Position numbers and translations under genes: made by a program. From the NCBI GenBank assembly GCA_017501245.1, contig JAFVXI010000020.1, positions 1 through 64,000 on the forward strand: a stretch of 64,000 nt of DNA, written 5' to 3'. Origin of the DNA: Clostridia bacterium. GTDB taxonomy: Bacteria; Bacillota; Clostridia; Oscillospirales; CAG-272. The notes beneath the pieces were generated by a model. It searched no databases, was not told where the DNA came from, and saw nothing but the letters and a program-made list of their open reading frames with translations. Of the stretch, positions 1 through 8,300 are shown piece by piece. Positions within the stretch are counted from its first letter, which is position 1. The number at the start of each line of letters is the position of its first letter.

Positions 1-169
1 GCCCCGGAACCAATAATCTTTCTAGAGTTTTATTCTAGCATTTCTCTTACTTTTTGAGTTATTTCAAAGTGTAATTTAACGAGATCTCTGCACTTTTCAG
101 TGCTCGAAATTCAATGTTGTTCAATTTTCAATGATCAAGTGAACTATCGCGGTGCGAAAGTTCTTAAGT
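1..169 (-). other. Probable rRNA operon leader, gene off left end
   Basis: Read on the minus strand, this stretch follows a perfect promoter and carries TGATCATTGAAAATTGAAC (plus 119-137), which resembles the boxA/leader block found before and between rRNA genes in Bacillota (TGTTCTTTGAAAACTGAAC type). A small hairpin with arms GCACT/AGTGC lies near 90-103. No protein frame covers it. I infer a leader of an rRNA operon whose 16S gene would begin left of position 1. No mature rRNA sequence is visible in the window. Confidence 0.45.
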
Positions 170-198
170 ATTATACAATAACGAAATCAATTTGTCAA
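170..198 (-). promoter_or_regulatory. Consensus sigma-A promoter facing left
   Basis: On the minus strand TTGACA (198-193) and TATAAT (175-170) are separated by exactly 17 bp, a perfect consensus. It reads toward position 1, away from the spore protein gene, into a leader with a boxA-like block. A promoter this strong fits an rRNA operon. Confidence 0.75.
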
Positions 199-522
199 TA
201 GTTTTTTTCAAAAAATCCTGTAGTATTTTTGATTTTTTTGTTTTAACCGATAAATCAACCAAAACAGGCTATGAAATTGGGGAAAAATATCAAAAACGAA
301 GATATCCCGACGGCAAAAGCGTGTATCATACTTAGCTTAGATTATAGACTATATATTATATAGGAAGAATTTGAAACGGGCAGAACGCATTGAAAAAAAT
401 GAAAAAACTGCCAATAATAATTTACGCACGCTGAGCCAAACTAATATCAGAGCAAAAAGCGTAAGAGCCGAACGGCGACTACGCCGACGGCTCGATAATA
501 TATAAAACGGGAGATTATTCTT
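199..522. other. Non-coding, AT-rich region before spore protein gene
   Basis: No credible gene is seen here. The right half should hold the promoter of the spore protein gene. Such genes are normally read by sigma-G. CATACTTA at 327-334 resembles the sigma-G -10 element, but I cannot find a well-spaced -35, so I do not call a promoter. The ribosome binding site GGGAGA lies at 509-514. Confidence 0.4.
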
Positions 523-711
523 ATGGCTAAGAATAAGGCTAACACCGCTCAGGCCAAGGCAAAGCTTGAGAGCATCAAGATGCAGGCGGCTAATGAGGTT
601 GGTGTTAATCTCAAGCAGGGCGACAACGGTGACATCACCGCTCGTCAGGCAGGCAGCATCGGCGGTCAGATGGTCAAGAAGATGATCGAGTCTTACGAGA
701 ACAACGCGTAA
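523..711 (+). CDS. Small acid-soluble spore protein, alpha/beta type
   Basis: This 62-residue protein belongs to the alpha/beta SASP family, which coats DNA in the forespore and protects it against UV and heat; GPR protease degrades it at germination. The two family signatures are visible: the helix with ANEVGVNL (residues about 23-30) and the C-terminal block GSIGGQMVKKMIESYE (about 44-59), where the family has a conserved Gly-rich turn and GPR cleavage falls in the first block. The length is typical. GGGAGA precedes the ATG by 8 bases. A strong terminator follows, so it is a single-gene transcript. The gene shows that the organism belongs to a spore-forming lineage. Confidence 0.93.
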   Translation: MAKNKANTAQAKAKLESIKMQAANEVGVNLKQGDNGDITARQAGSIGGQMVKKMIESYENNA

Positions 712-742
712 GCTGATCACATTCTGACATCCTAAGCGATGG

Positions 743-776
743 CAAGAGGCTACCCTTTGCGGTAGCCTCTTGTTTC
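743..776 (+). terminator. Rho-independent terminator of spore protein gene
   Basis: A perfect 12-bp stem, CAAGAGGCTACC (743-754) and GGTAGCCTCTTG (761-772), with a 6-base loop, is followed by TTTCT. There is no T-run on the minus side, so it serves the plus strand. Confidence 0.85.
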
Positions 777-894
777 TGATTAATCATACATAGCAACCGA
801 CACAACGAGCGGTAATCGAGAGAATCAGCGTATCGCAAGCTTGGATTATTAAACCGTGCCGAAATAGTCCAGAGCCCTATGCGCAGAATAATAA

Positions 895-2517
895 TCAGAA
901 CGGAGCTACAACCGCACGATGGAAAGGCAGATTTACGGTGCTGGAAAGCGGTAGGCTTTTAATACTTGTGCTTTCCTCGGGATTTCCGGACACGAGCAAT
1001 ACCTCGTCCAGCTCATCTATGCGATCTATTTTTCCGTTAACGTAATCAAGAATTCTGCGACGACAGGAATCGGCTCTGTAGATCAATGCGCCGATTCGCT
1101 GATCCTGGATATCAAAGCCATGCGGCTTGTTATCCATAAACCACTGCTTTTCAAATGCTCTTGCAAAGACCTTAATAAGCTTACCGACCTTAACATACTC
1201 GTTCTCGGCCAGTCGTCTAAGCTCATCCTTGTTGCCCGACTCATACGCGATACGGGTGCGCAGACCAAGTTCATATTTTATAGCGAGGACGTCACAGAGC
1301 TTCGCGGCAGTATCGAATAAATATCCGTACTTTCTACTCTTTTTCGCTGTTGCATGAAGATTACTTGCATATTCTATATACTTTTCTCCGGCTCCAAGCT
1401 TTACGGTATAGTCGAGGAAATCGTTGAAGTAATCAGAGTAAAGCATATACTTTGACGGGTTCCTCGGTATGCCTTCATAAGGAACTACGTCATTCGGACA
1501 GTCAATGCTCATAAACTCGTCGAAATCAATACCGACAAGTCTTTTGAATTTAGCCTTTATCTTCTCCTCATCTTTGTTGCCTCTCGCGTATTCGGAAAGA
1601 TAAAAGAGGGACGGGAGCTGAGAGAAGTGTGAGCACTCCGCGCCATCATCACCCCACATAGTGAAGAATATGTTACGGACGCGATGCTTATTACAGGCGT
1701 CAAGAGCCGGAATCATGCTCTCAAGGGTAAAGCGATTAAAGGGTATAAACCCATACCAGCTCCAAGCACCGCCCGCGAACCAGACGTTGTCAGAAAGCTG
1801 CTTATGGTTTTCGATCATATCGCTGTACTTCTGTTCCTCACTCTGATAGTAATCCCAATAAATAGGTATTACCGACTCAGGAAGCGTCGCGATTACATCG
1901 CGCGGCAACTCGCACTTGGGAATAGAATACTCTCCACGATTCCACGGTCTGAAGAACATATCCGACCATATCATCATCTCGTATCCGTACTTCTCTGCTA
2001 TCGAACAAAGTCTCGCAAGATGGCGGCGCATTATATCATTAACGCTCTCGTAACCGTGAATATCAAGATGCTCACCTCGCCCGAGCATATGAGCCTCATC
2101 CATACCTACGTGTATTTGCCGTGACTTGAAGCACTCCGAGAGCGTTGAGAACATACGATCTATAAGCTCATAGGTGCGTTCATCATCACAAAGAAGGATA
2201 TTATCACAATCTCTGGGATGCTTTCCCCAATGGAAAAGCGCATTGAGGTGGGCTAGTGTCTGGATACAAGGAATAATTTTAATGCCGATATCAGTGGCGA
2301 AAGAATCCAGCTCCTTCATCTCCTTCTTTGTGTAGCGACCTCTCATATACCCGAAATAAGGCTCGCCATCCACCTCATAGGTGTCCTCTGTGTAAAGCAT
2401 CACCATATTATAGCCCATTTTCTTAAGCAAAGTCAGAAAGCGCTTAAGCCCTGCAACGCTCATCACCGCATTTCTCGACATATCTATCATAACGCCGAGG
2501 GTGTCGAACTTTTTCAT
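895..2517 (-). CDS. Glycoside hydrolase family 20 (beta-N-acetylhexosaminidase-like)
   Basis: This is a (beta/alpha)8-barrel enzyme of the GH20 type, which removes terminal GlcNAc or GalNAc by substrate-assisted catalysis. The family's Asp-Glu pair is present as HVGMDEAH, with Asp140-Glu141 in this numbering. The barrel covers about residues 5-330 and a helical C-terminal part of about 200 residues follows. There is no signal peptide and no N-terminal GH20b domain, so it probably acts inside the cell on imported oligosaccharides. A longer frame starts two codons upstream at 2523, but AGGAGG (2524-2529) directly touches that ATG and sits 6 bases from the ATG at 2517, which I prefer. It is transcribed alone from the promoter at 2549-2577. 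Substrate is inferred from family only. Confidence 0.8.
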   Translation of the reverse strand: MKKFDTLGVMIDMSRNAVMSVAGLKRFLTLLKKMGYNMVMLYTEDTYEVDGEPYFGYMRGRYTKKEMKELDSFATDIGIKIIPCIQTLAHLNALFHWGKHPRDCDNILLCDDERTYELIDRMFSTLSECFKSRQIHVGMDEAHMLGRGEHLDIHGYESVNDIMRRHLARLCSIAEKYGYEMMIWSDMFFRPWNRGEYSIPKCELPRDVIATLPESVIPIYWDYYQSEEQKYSDMIENHKQLSDNVWFAGGAWSWYGFIPFNRFTLESMIPALDACNKHRVRNIFFTMWGDDGAECSHFSQLPSLFYLSEYARGNKDEEKIKAKFKRLVGIDFDEFMSIDCPNDVVPYEGIPRNPSKYMLYSDYFNDFLDYTVKLGAGEKYIEYASNLHATAKKSRKYGYLFDTAAKLCDVLAIKYELGLRTRIAYESGNKDELRRLAENEYVKVGKLIKVFARAFEKQWFMDNKPHGFDIQDQRIGALIYRADSCRRRILDYVNGKIDRIDELDEVLLVSGNPEESTSIKSLPLSSTVNLPFHRAVVAPF

Positions 2518-2548
2518 TTTCATCCTCCTGTCAGCGATTTATAGATTT

Positions 2549-2577
2549 ATTATAACATATCGATAGGAACGTTTCAA
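2549..2577 (-). promoter_or_regulatory. Sigma-A promoter of GH20 gene
   Basis: On the minus strand TTGAAA (2577-2572), a 17-bp spacer and TATAAT (2554-2549) lie about 30 bp upstream of the GH20 start. It is back to back with the plus-strand promoter at 2589-2617. Confidence 0.8.
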
Positions 2578-2588
2578 TAGCCGTTTAC

Positions 2589-2617
2589 TTGACATTAATA
2601 ACGAAGAGTGATATAAT
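2589..2617 (+). promoter_or_regulatory. Consensus sigma-A promoter of MBL gene
   Basis: TTGACA (2589-2594), 17 bp, TATAAT (2612-2617): a perfect consensus upstream of the MBL-fold gene at 2651. Confidence 0.85.
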
Positions 2618-2650
2618 TGGATCAGCTTTAAAATTTACAGGAGAATAAGA

Positions 2651-3391
2651 ATGAGAGTCGTATTCTTTGGAACAAGCCATGGATATCCCGAACCTCACAA
2701 GAAATGCTCCGCTTTAATGGTAGAGGTCGGCGAGAAGCGATATATAATAGATATGGGAACGGATATTACAACCGACCTTATTGACAGAGGTCTTCGTCCT
2801 GAATGCCTATCCGCTATATTTATCACTCATATGCACGGTGACCATTACTGCGGTCTTGCTCCATTCTTAAATACGTGTAACTGGTTATACAAAACAACCG
2901 ATTTTGCGCTATACCTCCCCGCTGATATCAAGCAATTTAGCGATGCTTTAGAGGCATGGCTGGGGTTAAGAGCGACTCCGATCCCCGTACGCAAATTCGA
3001 CTATCACAAGATCAATGAGGGCTTAATCTACGATGACGGTGTGCTCAAGGTAACGGCATATATGACCAAGCACTGCGAGGAGTCCTACTCTCTGCTTCTC
3101 GAAGCAGAGGGCAAGAGAGTTCTCTATACCGGCGACCTATCTTCCAAGCACGGCCCCGAATATGATTTCCCTCGAGCTGCCCTCGAGAGCAAAGTAGATC
3201 TTTTGATTTGTGAGGGTGCTCACTTCCTCGCTACGAGATATATGCCTATATTCGATGGCTGCGAGAATATCAGCCGCATTTGGATTACTCATATTAAAGA
3301 GACCCGTGTCGGCAGTATATACGAGCTTATGGAGATGCTCCCCGATAAGCAGATCGTGCTCGCGAAGGACGGAATGGAAGTCAACGTATGA
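2651..3391 (+). CDS. MBL-fold hydrolase, RNase Z-like
   Basis: This 246-residue protein has a metallo-beta-lactamase fold. The N-terminal strand pattern (VVFFGTSHGYPEP), the metal motif THMHGDHYCGL (about residues 57-67), a later LYTGDL (Asp ligand, about 159-164) and TH near the C-terminus (about 216) match the RNase Z/ElaC-like branch (PF12706/PF00753). No exosite arm of tRNase Z is obvious, so it may be a phosphodiesterase of a related type rather than the tRNA 3' processing enzyme. AGGAGA sits 8 bases before the ATG. It is monocistronic and divergent from the GH20 gene. The fold is clear; the substrate is not. Confidence 0.8.
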   Translation: MRVVFFGTSHGYPEPHKKCSALMVEVGEKRYIIDMGTDITTDLIDRGLRPECLSAIFITHMHGDHYCGLAPFLNTCNWLYKTTDFALYLPADIKQFSDALEAWLGLRATPIPVRKFDYHKINEGLIYDDGVLKVTAYMTKHCEESYSLLLEAEGKRVLYTGDLSSKHGPEYDFPRAALESKVDLLICEGAHFLATRYMPIFDGCENISRIWITHIKETRVGSIYELMEMLPDKQIVLAKDGMEVNV

Positions 3392-3541
3392 TACGGGATG
3401 GCACAAGAGGCCCTGAATGATAAAAAAACTACTTTTAAAAAGTTCAATCCGTTCTGCGAATAGAAAAATGTTGAGGTTTAACTAAGAAAAAAGACTACGC
3501 TATAGACAGAAAATGGCTTGCTGTGACAAGCTTTGAGATGC

Positions 3542-3670
3542 GATTTGGTCTTTTTCAATCAGGTTGACAGCACTGAGAAAATCGATAAATTCTGTGAGGA
3601 ATTTCTTAAGCTCGTCCAGGGCGGAGTATTTATTGCTCCAAGGCACGGCGAGTGTATACATATCTTATAA
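3542..3670 (+). pseudogene. Possible C-terminal remnant of a lost gene
   Basis: The 329-bp gap 3392-3720 has no intact gene, but one frame from about 3542 to the stop at 3668-3670 reads like protein (FFNQVDSTEKIDKFCEEF, then GGVFIAPRHGE). It has no start codon or ribosome binding site, and upstream the same strand is interrupted by frame changes and stops. It ends just before a good terminator, as a real gene would. I do not recognise the family. It could also be chance coding. Confidence 0.3.
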
Positions 3671-3675
3671 ACACA

Positions 3676-3712
3676 AAACCGACGCAGCTTCTGCTACGTC
3701 GGTTTATTTTTT
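3676..3712 (+). terminator. Terminator between converging genes
   Basis: AAACCGACG (3676-3684) pairs with CGTCGGTTT (3697-3705), with inner GCAG/CTGC pairs, and TATTTTTTG follows. The minus-strand side has GGTTTTGTGT, so it may also act on the gene at 3721-5085. Confidence 0.8.
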
Positions 3713-3720
3713 GGGGGATC

Positions 3721-5085
3721 TTAATAGATAGGAATGGGGAGCGGAAGGGAGTCTATCTTGTCGATCGAGAGGTATATATTTTCCTTCTTGATCCCACGCT
3801 CCATCATATACGTCCGATATTTAACCAAACCGACGTTATGGGTGTTAACACCTTCGCCCTTTTCCTGATACCAGAAGCGTAAGCCACATTGCCATATATA
3901 TGCCTTTGCATCTATGAGCTCGTAGCACCTCTTTGAGACGTTTCCGCATCCGTGGTGACCAACTTGAACGACGTCGCTTTTAAGAAGATCGGCACAGTTT
4001 TCGATAAGATCCTCGTTGCAGACCCATTCCGCATCGCCGAGGAACATAATGGTCTGACCGTTATCATAGGTCATTTTATAGATGGTCGTCGTGTCGTTGA
4101 CGTTCATTTGGCTTGCATGTGAAGGATCGGGAACGTGAATAACATCGAATGAGACCTCGTCTACCGATATCCGATCACCTTTTTTCACGACATGGATCGA
4201 TGCGCCAAGAGTTTTATCACTACCCATGATGGCATCATATGCACCCGGAAGAAGTACGTTGCTTCCAAAAGCCTTAGCCTCCCAATGCGCTCTTGAGATG
4301 AAATCGCAATAAACGTCGAGAACCTTGATTTTGTTGCGCCATTCATCCTCCGTGAGTCGAACGTATGCCCCATAATGGTCATCGTGAAGATGAGAAAACA
4401 GCCAAGCCGTAACGGTCGGAACCTCTTCGCCAGAAATCACTTTAAGAGATTCGATCAACCTCGGAAGCTCATCGCCGCGTCCGCCGTCGATTACGATAAT
4501 TCTGCCTTCTTTCGTTTTGATAATAAAGCTACCGATGTTATAGTCTATACGACCCGTGCAATTCAGAGAGTGAATGGAAGCTCCGTCGATCCACTCCGGC
4601 ATTATACGCCTGAGCGCATCTCTTGTAAATACATAGTTATATTCTTCGGGCATCTCAAGCTCTGGAGACTCGGGAAAATCCTCAAAGGCGGAATAAATAA
4701 AATCGTAACCAAGAATTCTCTCTACGAAATGATACGCCGCCAAGGCAGTTCCCACGGCACCGTCATTTAAGGGCTGATAAGCCGACGTATACGGGGGATC
4801 CTCCGGCTCCACGCCAAGACCGGTAAGATAAAGTCTGTCACCAAGCTTTTTAAGCAGGAATTCCCAAATGCCGGACTCGCTTCTCTCAAGGCTTAAACCG
4901 TCGAGCACTTCTCTACTCGTCCTTCCGACTACGATCTCAAGCGGAGTCGGCTCTTCAACATCATAGACGATCGGAATCTTTTTGCCGCAAACGAGCTTAA
5001 CGTTTTCACGTATGAAGGATGCCGCTCTTCTCTCGTTGAATAAGGCGTTTTTCGATATAACGATTCGGTAATCAGTGATCTTCAT
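3721..5085 (-). CDS. MBL-fold hydrolase with GH-associated N-terminal domain
   Basis: Two parts are visible. Residues 1 to about 150 resemble the alpha/beta domain that precedes GH67 and DUF4838 enzymes (RRAASFIRENVKLVCGKKIP, then EIVVGRTSREV, and a VERILGYDF segment). Residues about 180-430 form an MBL domain with SHLHDDHYGAY, FLGDAEWV and VGHHG, the metal-ligand set of the ComEC/MBL-hydrolase type. There is no signal peptide or membrane segment. I read it as a cytoplasmic hydrolase, perhaps acting on a sugar-derived ester or lactone, but that is a guess from the N-terminal domain. It has its own promoter and is convergent with the preceding MBL gene. Confidence 0.7.
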   Translation of the reverse strand: MKITDYRIVISKNALFNERRAASFIRENVKLVCGKKIPIVYDVEEPTPLEIVVGRTSREVLDGLSLERSESGIWEFLLKKLGDRLYLTGLGVEPEDPPYTSAYQPLNDGAVGTALAAYHFVERILGYDFIYSAFEDFPESPELEMPEEYNYVFTRDALRRIMPEWIDGASIHSLNCTGRIDYNIGSFIIKTKEGRIIVIDGGRGDELPRLIESLKVISGEEVPTVTAWLFSHLHDDHYGAYVRLTEDEWRNKIKVLDVYCDFISRAHWEAKAFGSNVLLPGAYDAIMGSDKTLGASIHVVKKGDRISVDEVSFDVIHVPDPSHASQMNVNDTTTIYKMTYDNGQTIMFLGDAEWVCNEDLIENCADLLKSDVVQVGHHGCGNVSKRCYELIDAKAYIWQCGLRFWYQEKGEGVNTHNVGLVKYRTYMMERGIKKENIYLSIDKIDSLPLPIPIY

Positions 5086-5159
5086 ATGTCGTTCTCTCTA
5101 GTAAATATTTTCGATGAATATCATCCGTGCATTTTGCGTCTTAAAACCTCTTGGTCCAA

Positions 5160-5188
5160 AGTATAGCACCACGCCCGGTAATTGTCAA
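5160..5188 (-). promoter_or_regulatory. Sigma-A promoter of MBL fusion gene
   Basis: Minus strand TTGACA (5188-5183), 17 bp, TATACT (5165-5160). The leader to the start at 5085 is about 70 bases. Confidence 0.75.
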
Positions 5189-5240
5189 TGATAAACTTAC
5201 TAAAAAACTGATATATTTTTTTGCCGGCGTAATTATTATC

Positions 5241-5283
5241 CAAAAAAATTCAGCGTGCCACCCTACCAGGACAGCACGCTGAA
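5241..5283 (-). terminator. Terminator of the large exported-protein operon
   Basis: A 10-bp stem, TTCAGCGTGC (5249-5258) with GCACGCTGAA (5274-5283), is followed on the minus strand by a run of T residues (complement of 5242-5248). It lies 20 bp past the stop of the gene at 5303-9727. Confidence 0.85.
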
Positions 5284-5302
5284 TCCGCATAGTTTTTTGA
5301 AA

Positions 5303-8300
5303 TTATCTGCCAATAACTGTGACGGTGGTCTCGGGCATTACGTCTACGTAGACGAAGCTGGTTCCGCTTTCGTCGGTGCGAATGGTAAGCTGCTCGCCGT
5401 TAACTGTTGCGGTTGCCCAGTTTCCGGGGATGACGACCTTTACGGTAAGAGCCATGTTGTAGATCTCATCGTTTTCCTTATCTGTAAGAGAAACGCTGAT
5501 CGCTTGCTTATCTGCGTCATAAGACGAGCTTACGGCAGAGGTGGACCACTCGTGATAATACAGCATCGCATCGGTCTGAGTTGCGATCCAGAGATCGTCG
5601 CCCTGCTCGACGGCATAGCTGAAGAGGTTTTCCGCCTGCTCCCAGGTGATCTTGTGACCGCCCTGACCCGTTTCGGCGATATCCTCCGTCATAGCGTGGA
5701 TGCAGAAGGACGCCCAACCGCCGTTTACGGACATTGCCTTATCGATATGGTTTTTCCAAGAATCGCGCATAGCGGGATCGTTGTCGGAGGTTGCGATAAT
5801 ATACGCTTTGCGGTAGATCCTGTTCGTGTCATTCAAAAAGTCGCTCGCAACGTAAACCTTCTGACCGGAGGTTCGTCCGCCGTAGATGATGCTTTCCTCA
5901 TACGCCTGTGCGTATATCTCTTCTATGTACGCCTTGAAGCCCTTAACGACGTTGGGGTTGCCGTTATTGTCTAGGGTGGGCACGGTTACGTAATCGCCGG
6001 GAAGCATGATCGCAGTACCTGCGGGGATAAATCCGGATGAGAGGTCTGCCGTGGTTTCGATATCGGTGTTTGCGGGGAGAGTGCCGACCGTGGACTGGAG
6101 GTCGACCCAGGTAAGCTCGGAAAGATAAATCTTTCCGTCACTGACCGTAATCTTGGTGTCGTTAAGCACTCTGACCGTCTGAGCGCTCAGATAGACCTTA
6201 ACCTCCTCGGTGACGGTGACGTCGCCCTCCTTTGGGGCTATGCCCGCATTTACGTAGGTTATACCTTTTGATGTGTCGCCGAATATGTCCTTAACGATCT
6301 GTATTGAGGCGTAGACCTCTTTTTTAGCAGAGCCCTCAACGAGCGTGGAATATATTCTCTCTGCAAACGCCGTATACTGCGCACCACCCTCATCATTTAC
6401 GCCCCAGAAGGCGTGCGTATGAGAGTGCGAGACTATCTCGCTCCTGCCGACGGAAAGGATATCTCTCCAGAAGTCGATCTCCTCCTCGTTTCTTTCGTAG
6501 ATATAATTGCCGTTTTCGTCGAACAGATATTCGAGTATACCGTCGTTATCGACGTCGCTGACCGCAAGGCCGTTTCTGAGCGTATACTTATCGCTTAAGG
6601 TAGCAAGGAACTTTTCGGTCTTTATAGCGTAGCTAACGGCAAGCTTCGGATACTTCTCCATCATGCTCTTCATAAATGATGCGGTCGGCTTATAGCCGTC
6701 GTCGACGACGAAGGTAACCGTTCCCTTTGCTCCGTCCTTATTTACGACCTCGGCAGAGGCGCTGAAGCTTCCGGTCATATTAAACTTAACCTCATATACT
6801 AGAGTTTTTTCGCCATTTGCGCTGACTACCGTGATCCTGGCAACATTTCCGTTAGAGACGGATGCGGGCTCGACGGTAAGACTTGCATTATAAACTGCGG
6901 TAATAGCGCTGATATCCGGGAGAGGCTTATTTACGCTGCTTTCCAGCGTATACTCGAGGACGGAGGGATCAAAGCCACCAAGGAGCGAGCCGTCAACGAA
7001 CAGGGCGGATAGGGTGGCATCCGAGGGATCACTGACTCTGTAGCTCTCCTTATTTATGACGTAATCATCGTAGGTCTTGTCATAGACGAGAAGGGCGGTC
7101 TTGCCCTCGGCGACCGATGCGAAGTGCTGACCCCAACCCGAGACGGAGGAGAGCGACTCGACTACGATCATCATATCGTTTGCCGTGCCGAAGAAGGGAC
7201 CGTTTTCGGCCATTGCATTAGCCGGAATAGACTTAACGGAAGCGGGGATATAGACGCTCCTTAAGCCTGAGCAGCCCTGGAAGGCACCGTTGCCGATTTC
7301 GGTCACGGTATGTCCGAGGACGACCTCGGTAAGAGAAGAAACGCCATAGAAGGCTCTGGAGGGAATAAAGGTGCAGCCGTTAGAAAATACAACGGTCTTA
7401 AGCGTCTCGGGCACCTTGGTTGCATTTCCAGCATAGGTCGAGCTTCCAAAGATGAAGCCGATGAAGGGGCTCGAGGTGTGGCGGCTTCCGCCGACGAACG
7501 GGAGGGTGATCTTCTCAAGCTTGGTGCCCTCGAAGGCGCCAAAGCCGATGCTCTCAAGACTCTCGGGAAGGGCGATCTCCTTTATTCCGGTGTTTTTGAA
7601 CGCCTGCTGACCTATGACCTTGATATCGCCGAACTCAACGTTTAGAAGCGACTCGCAGTCGGCAAACGCCTTGTTTCCGATATTAACGACGCTCGAGGGA
7701 ACGTAGACGTATACGAGCGAAGAGTTGCCCTCGAAGGCAAAGCTCTTGATCGAGAGAACGGGTTTGCTATTATGAGTTTCGGGGATGATAACGATGCTTT
7801 CATTTCCCTCGATACCACTTACTGCATATCCGTCCTTATATTCCTCAAAGATAATGCCGCCAGTAGAGGTCGACTTATCGACGTTGATGATAATTACTGC
7901 GCTCATAGGAGGCACGGGAAGATAATTTGCGTTTTCGCTAAAGGTTGCGGTTACTGTGTGCTTTCCGGGGGCGGAAATACCGTTTCCGCTATAGTCCACC
8001 TGCATCCAGGCGGGTGCTCCGCTGACGTAGATGCTCTTCTCTTCCCCATCGTAATCGAACACAGCATCGGCAAAGCTGATGCCGCCGACGGTCGCTCTTT
8101 CGATCGATACGCTCAGCGATCTATCCTCAACAGGATAATAGTTATCAAAATCTCCAGTGAAGGAGACGGTAACGGTGTAGCTGCCTGCGTTGATCATAGC
8201 ATCAACTGCTTCACCGTCTGCTTTTTTGTAAACAAAAGTAGCGGAAAGACCCGAAGGGAGCCTGCCGATAGAGATCTCAGCTGCTGTTCCGTCATAGGTT

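Noticed and set aside
349..720. Minus-strand frame of 123 codons over the spore protein gene
   Set aside because: It is a mirror of the SASP gene and has no ribosome binding site or motif.
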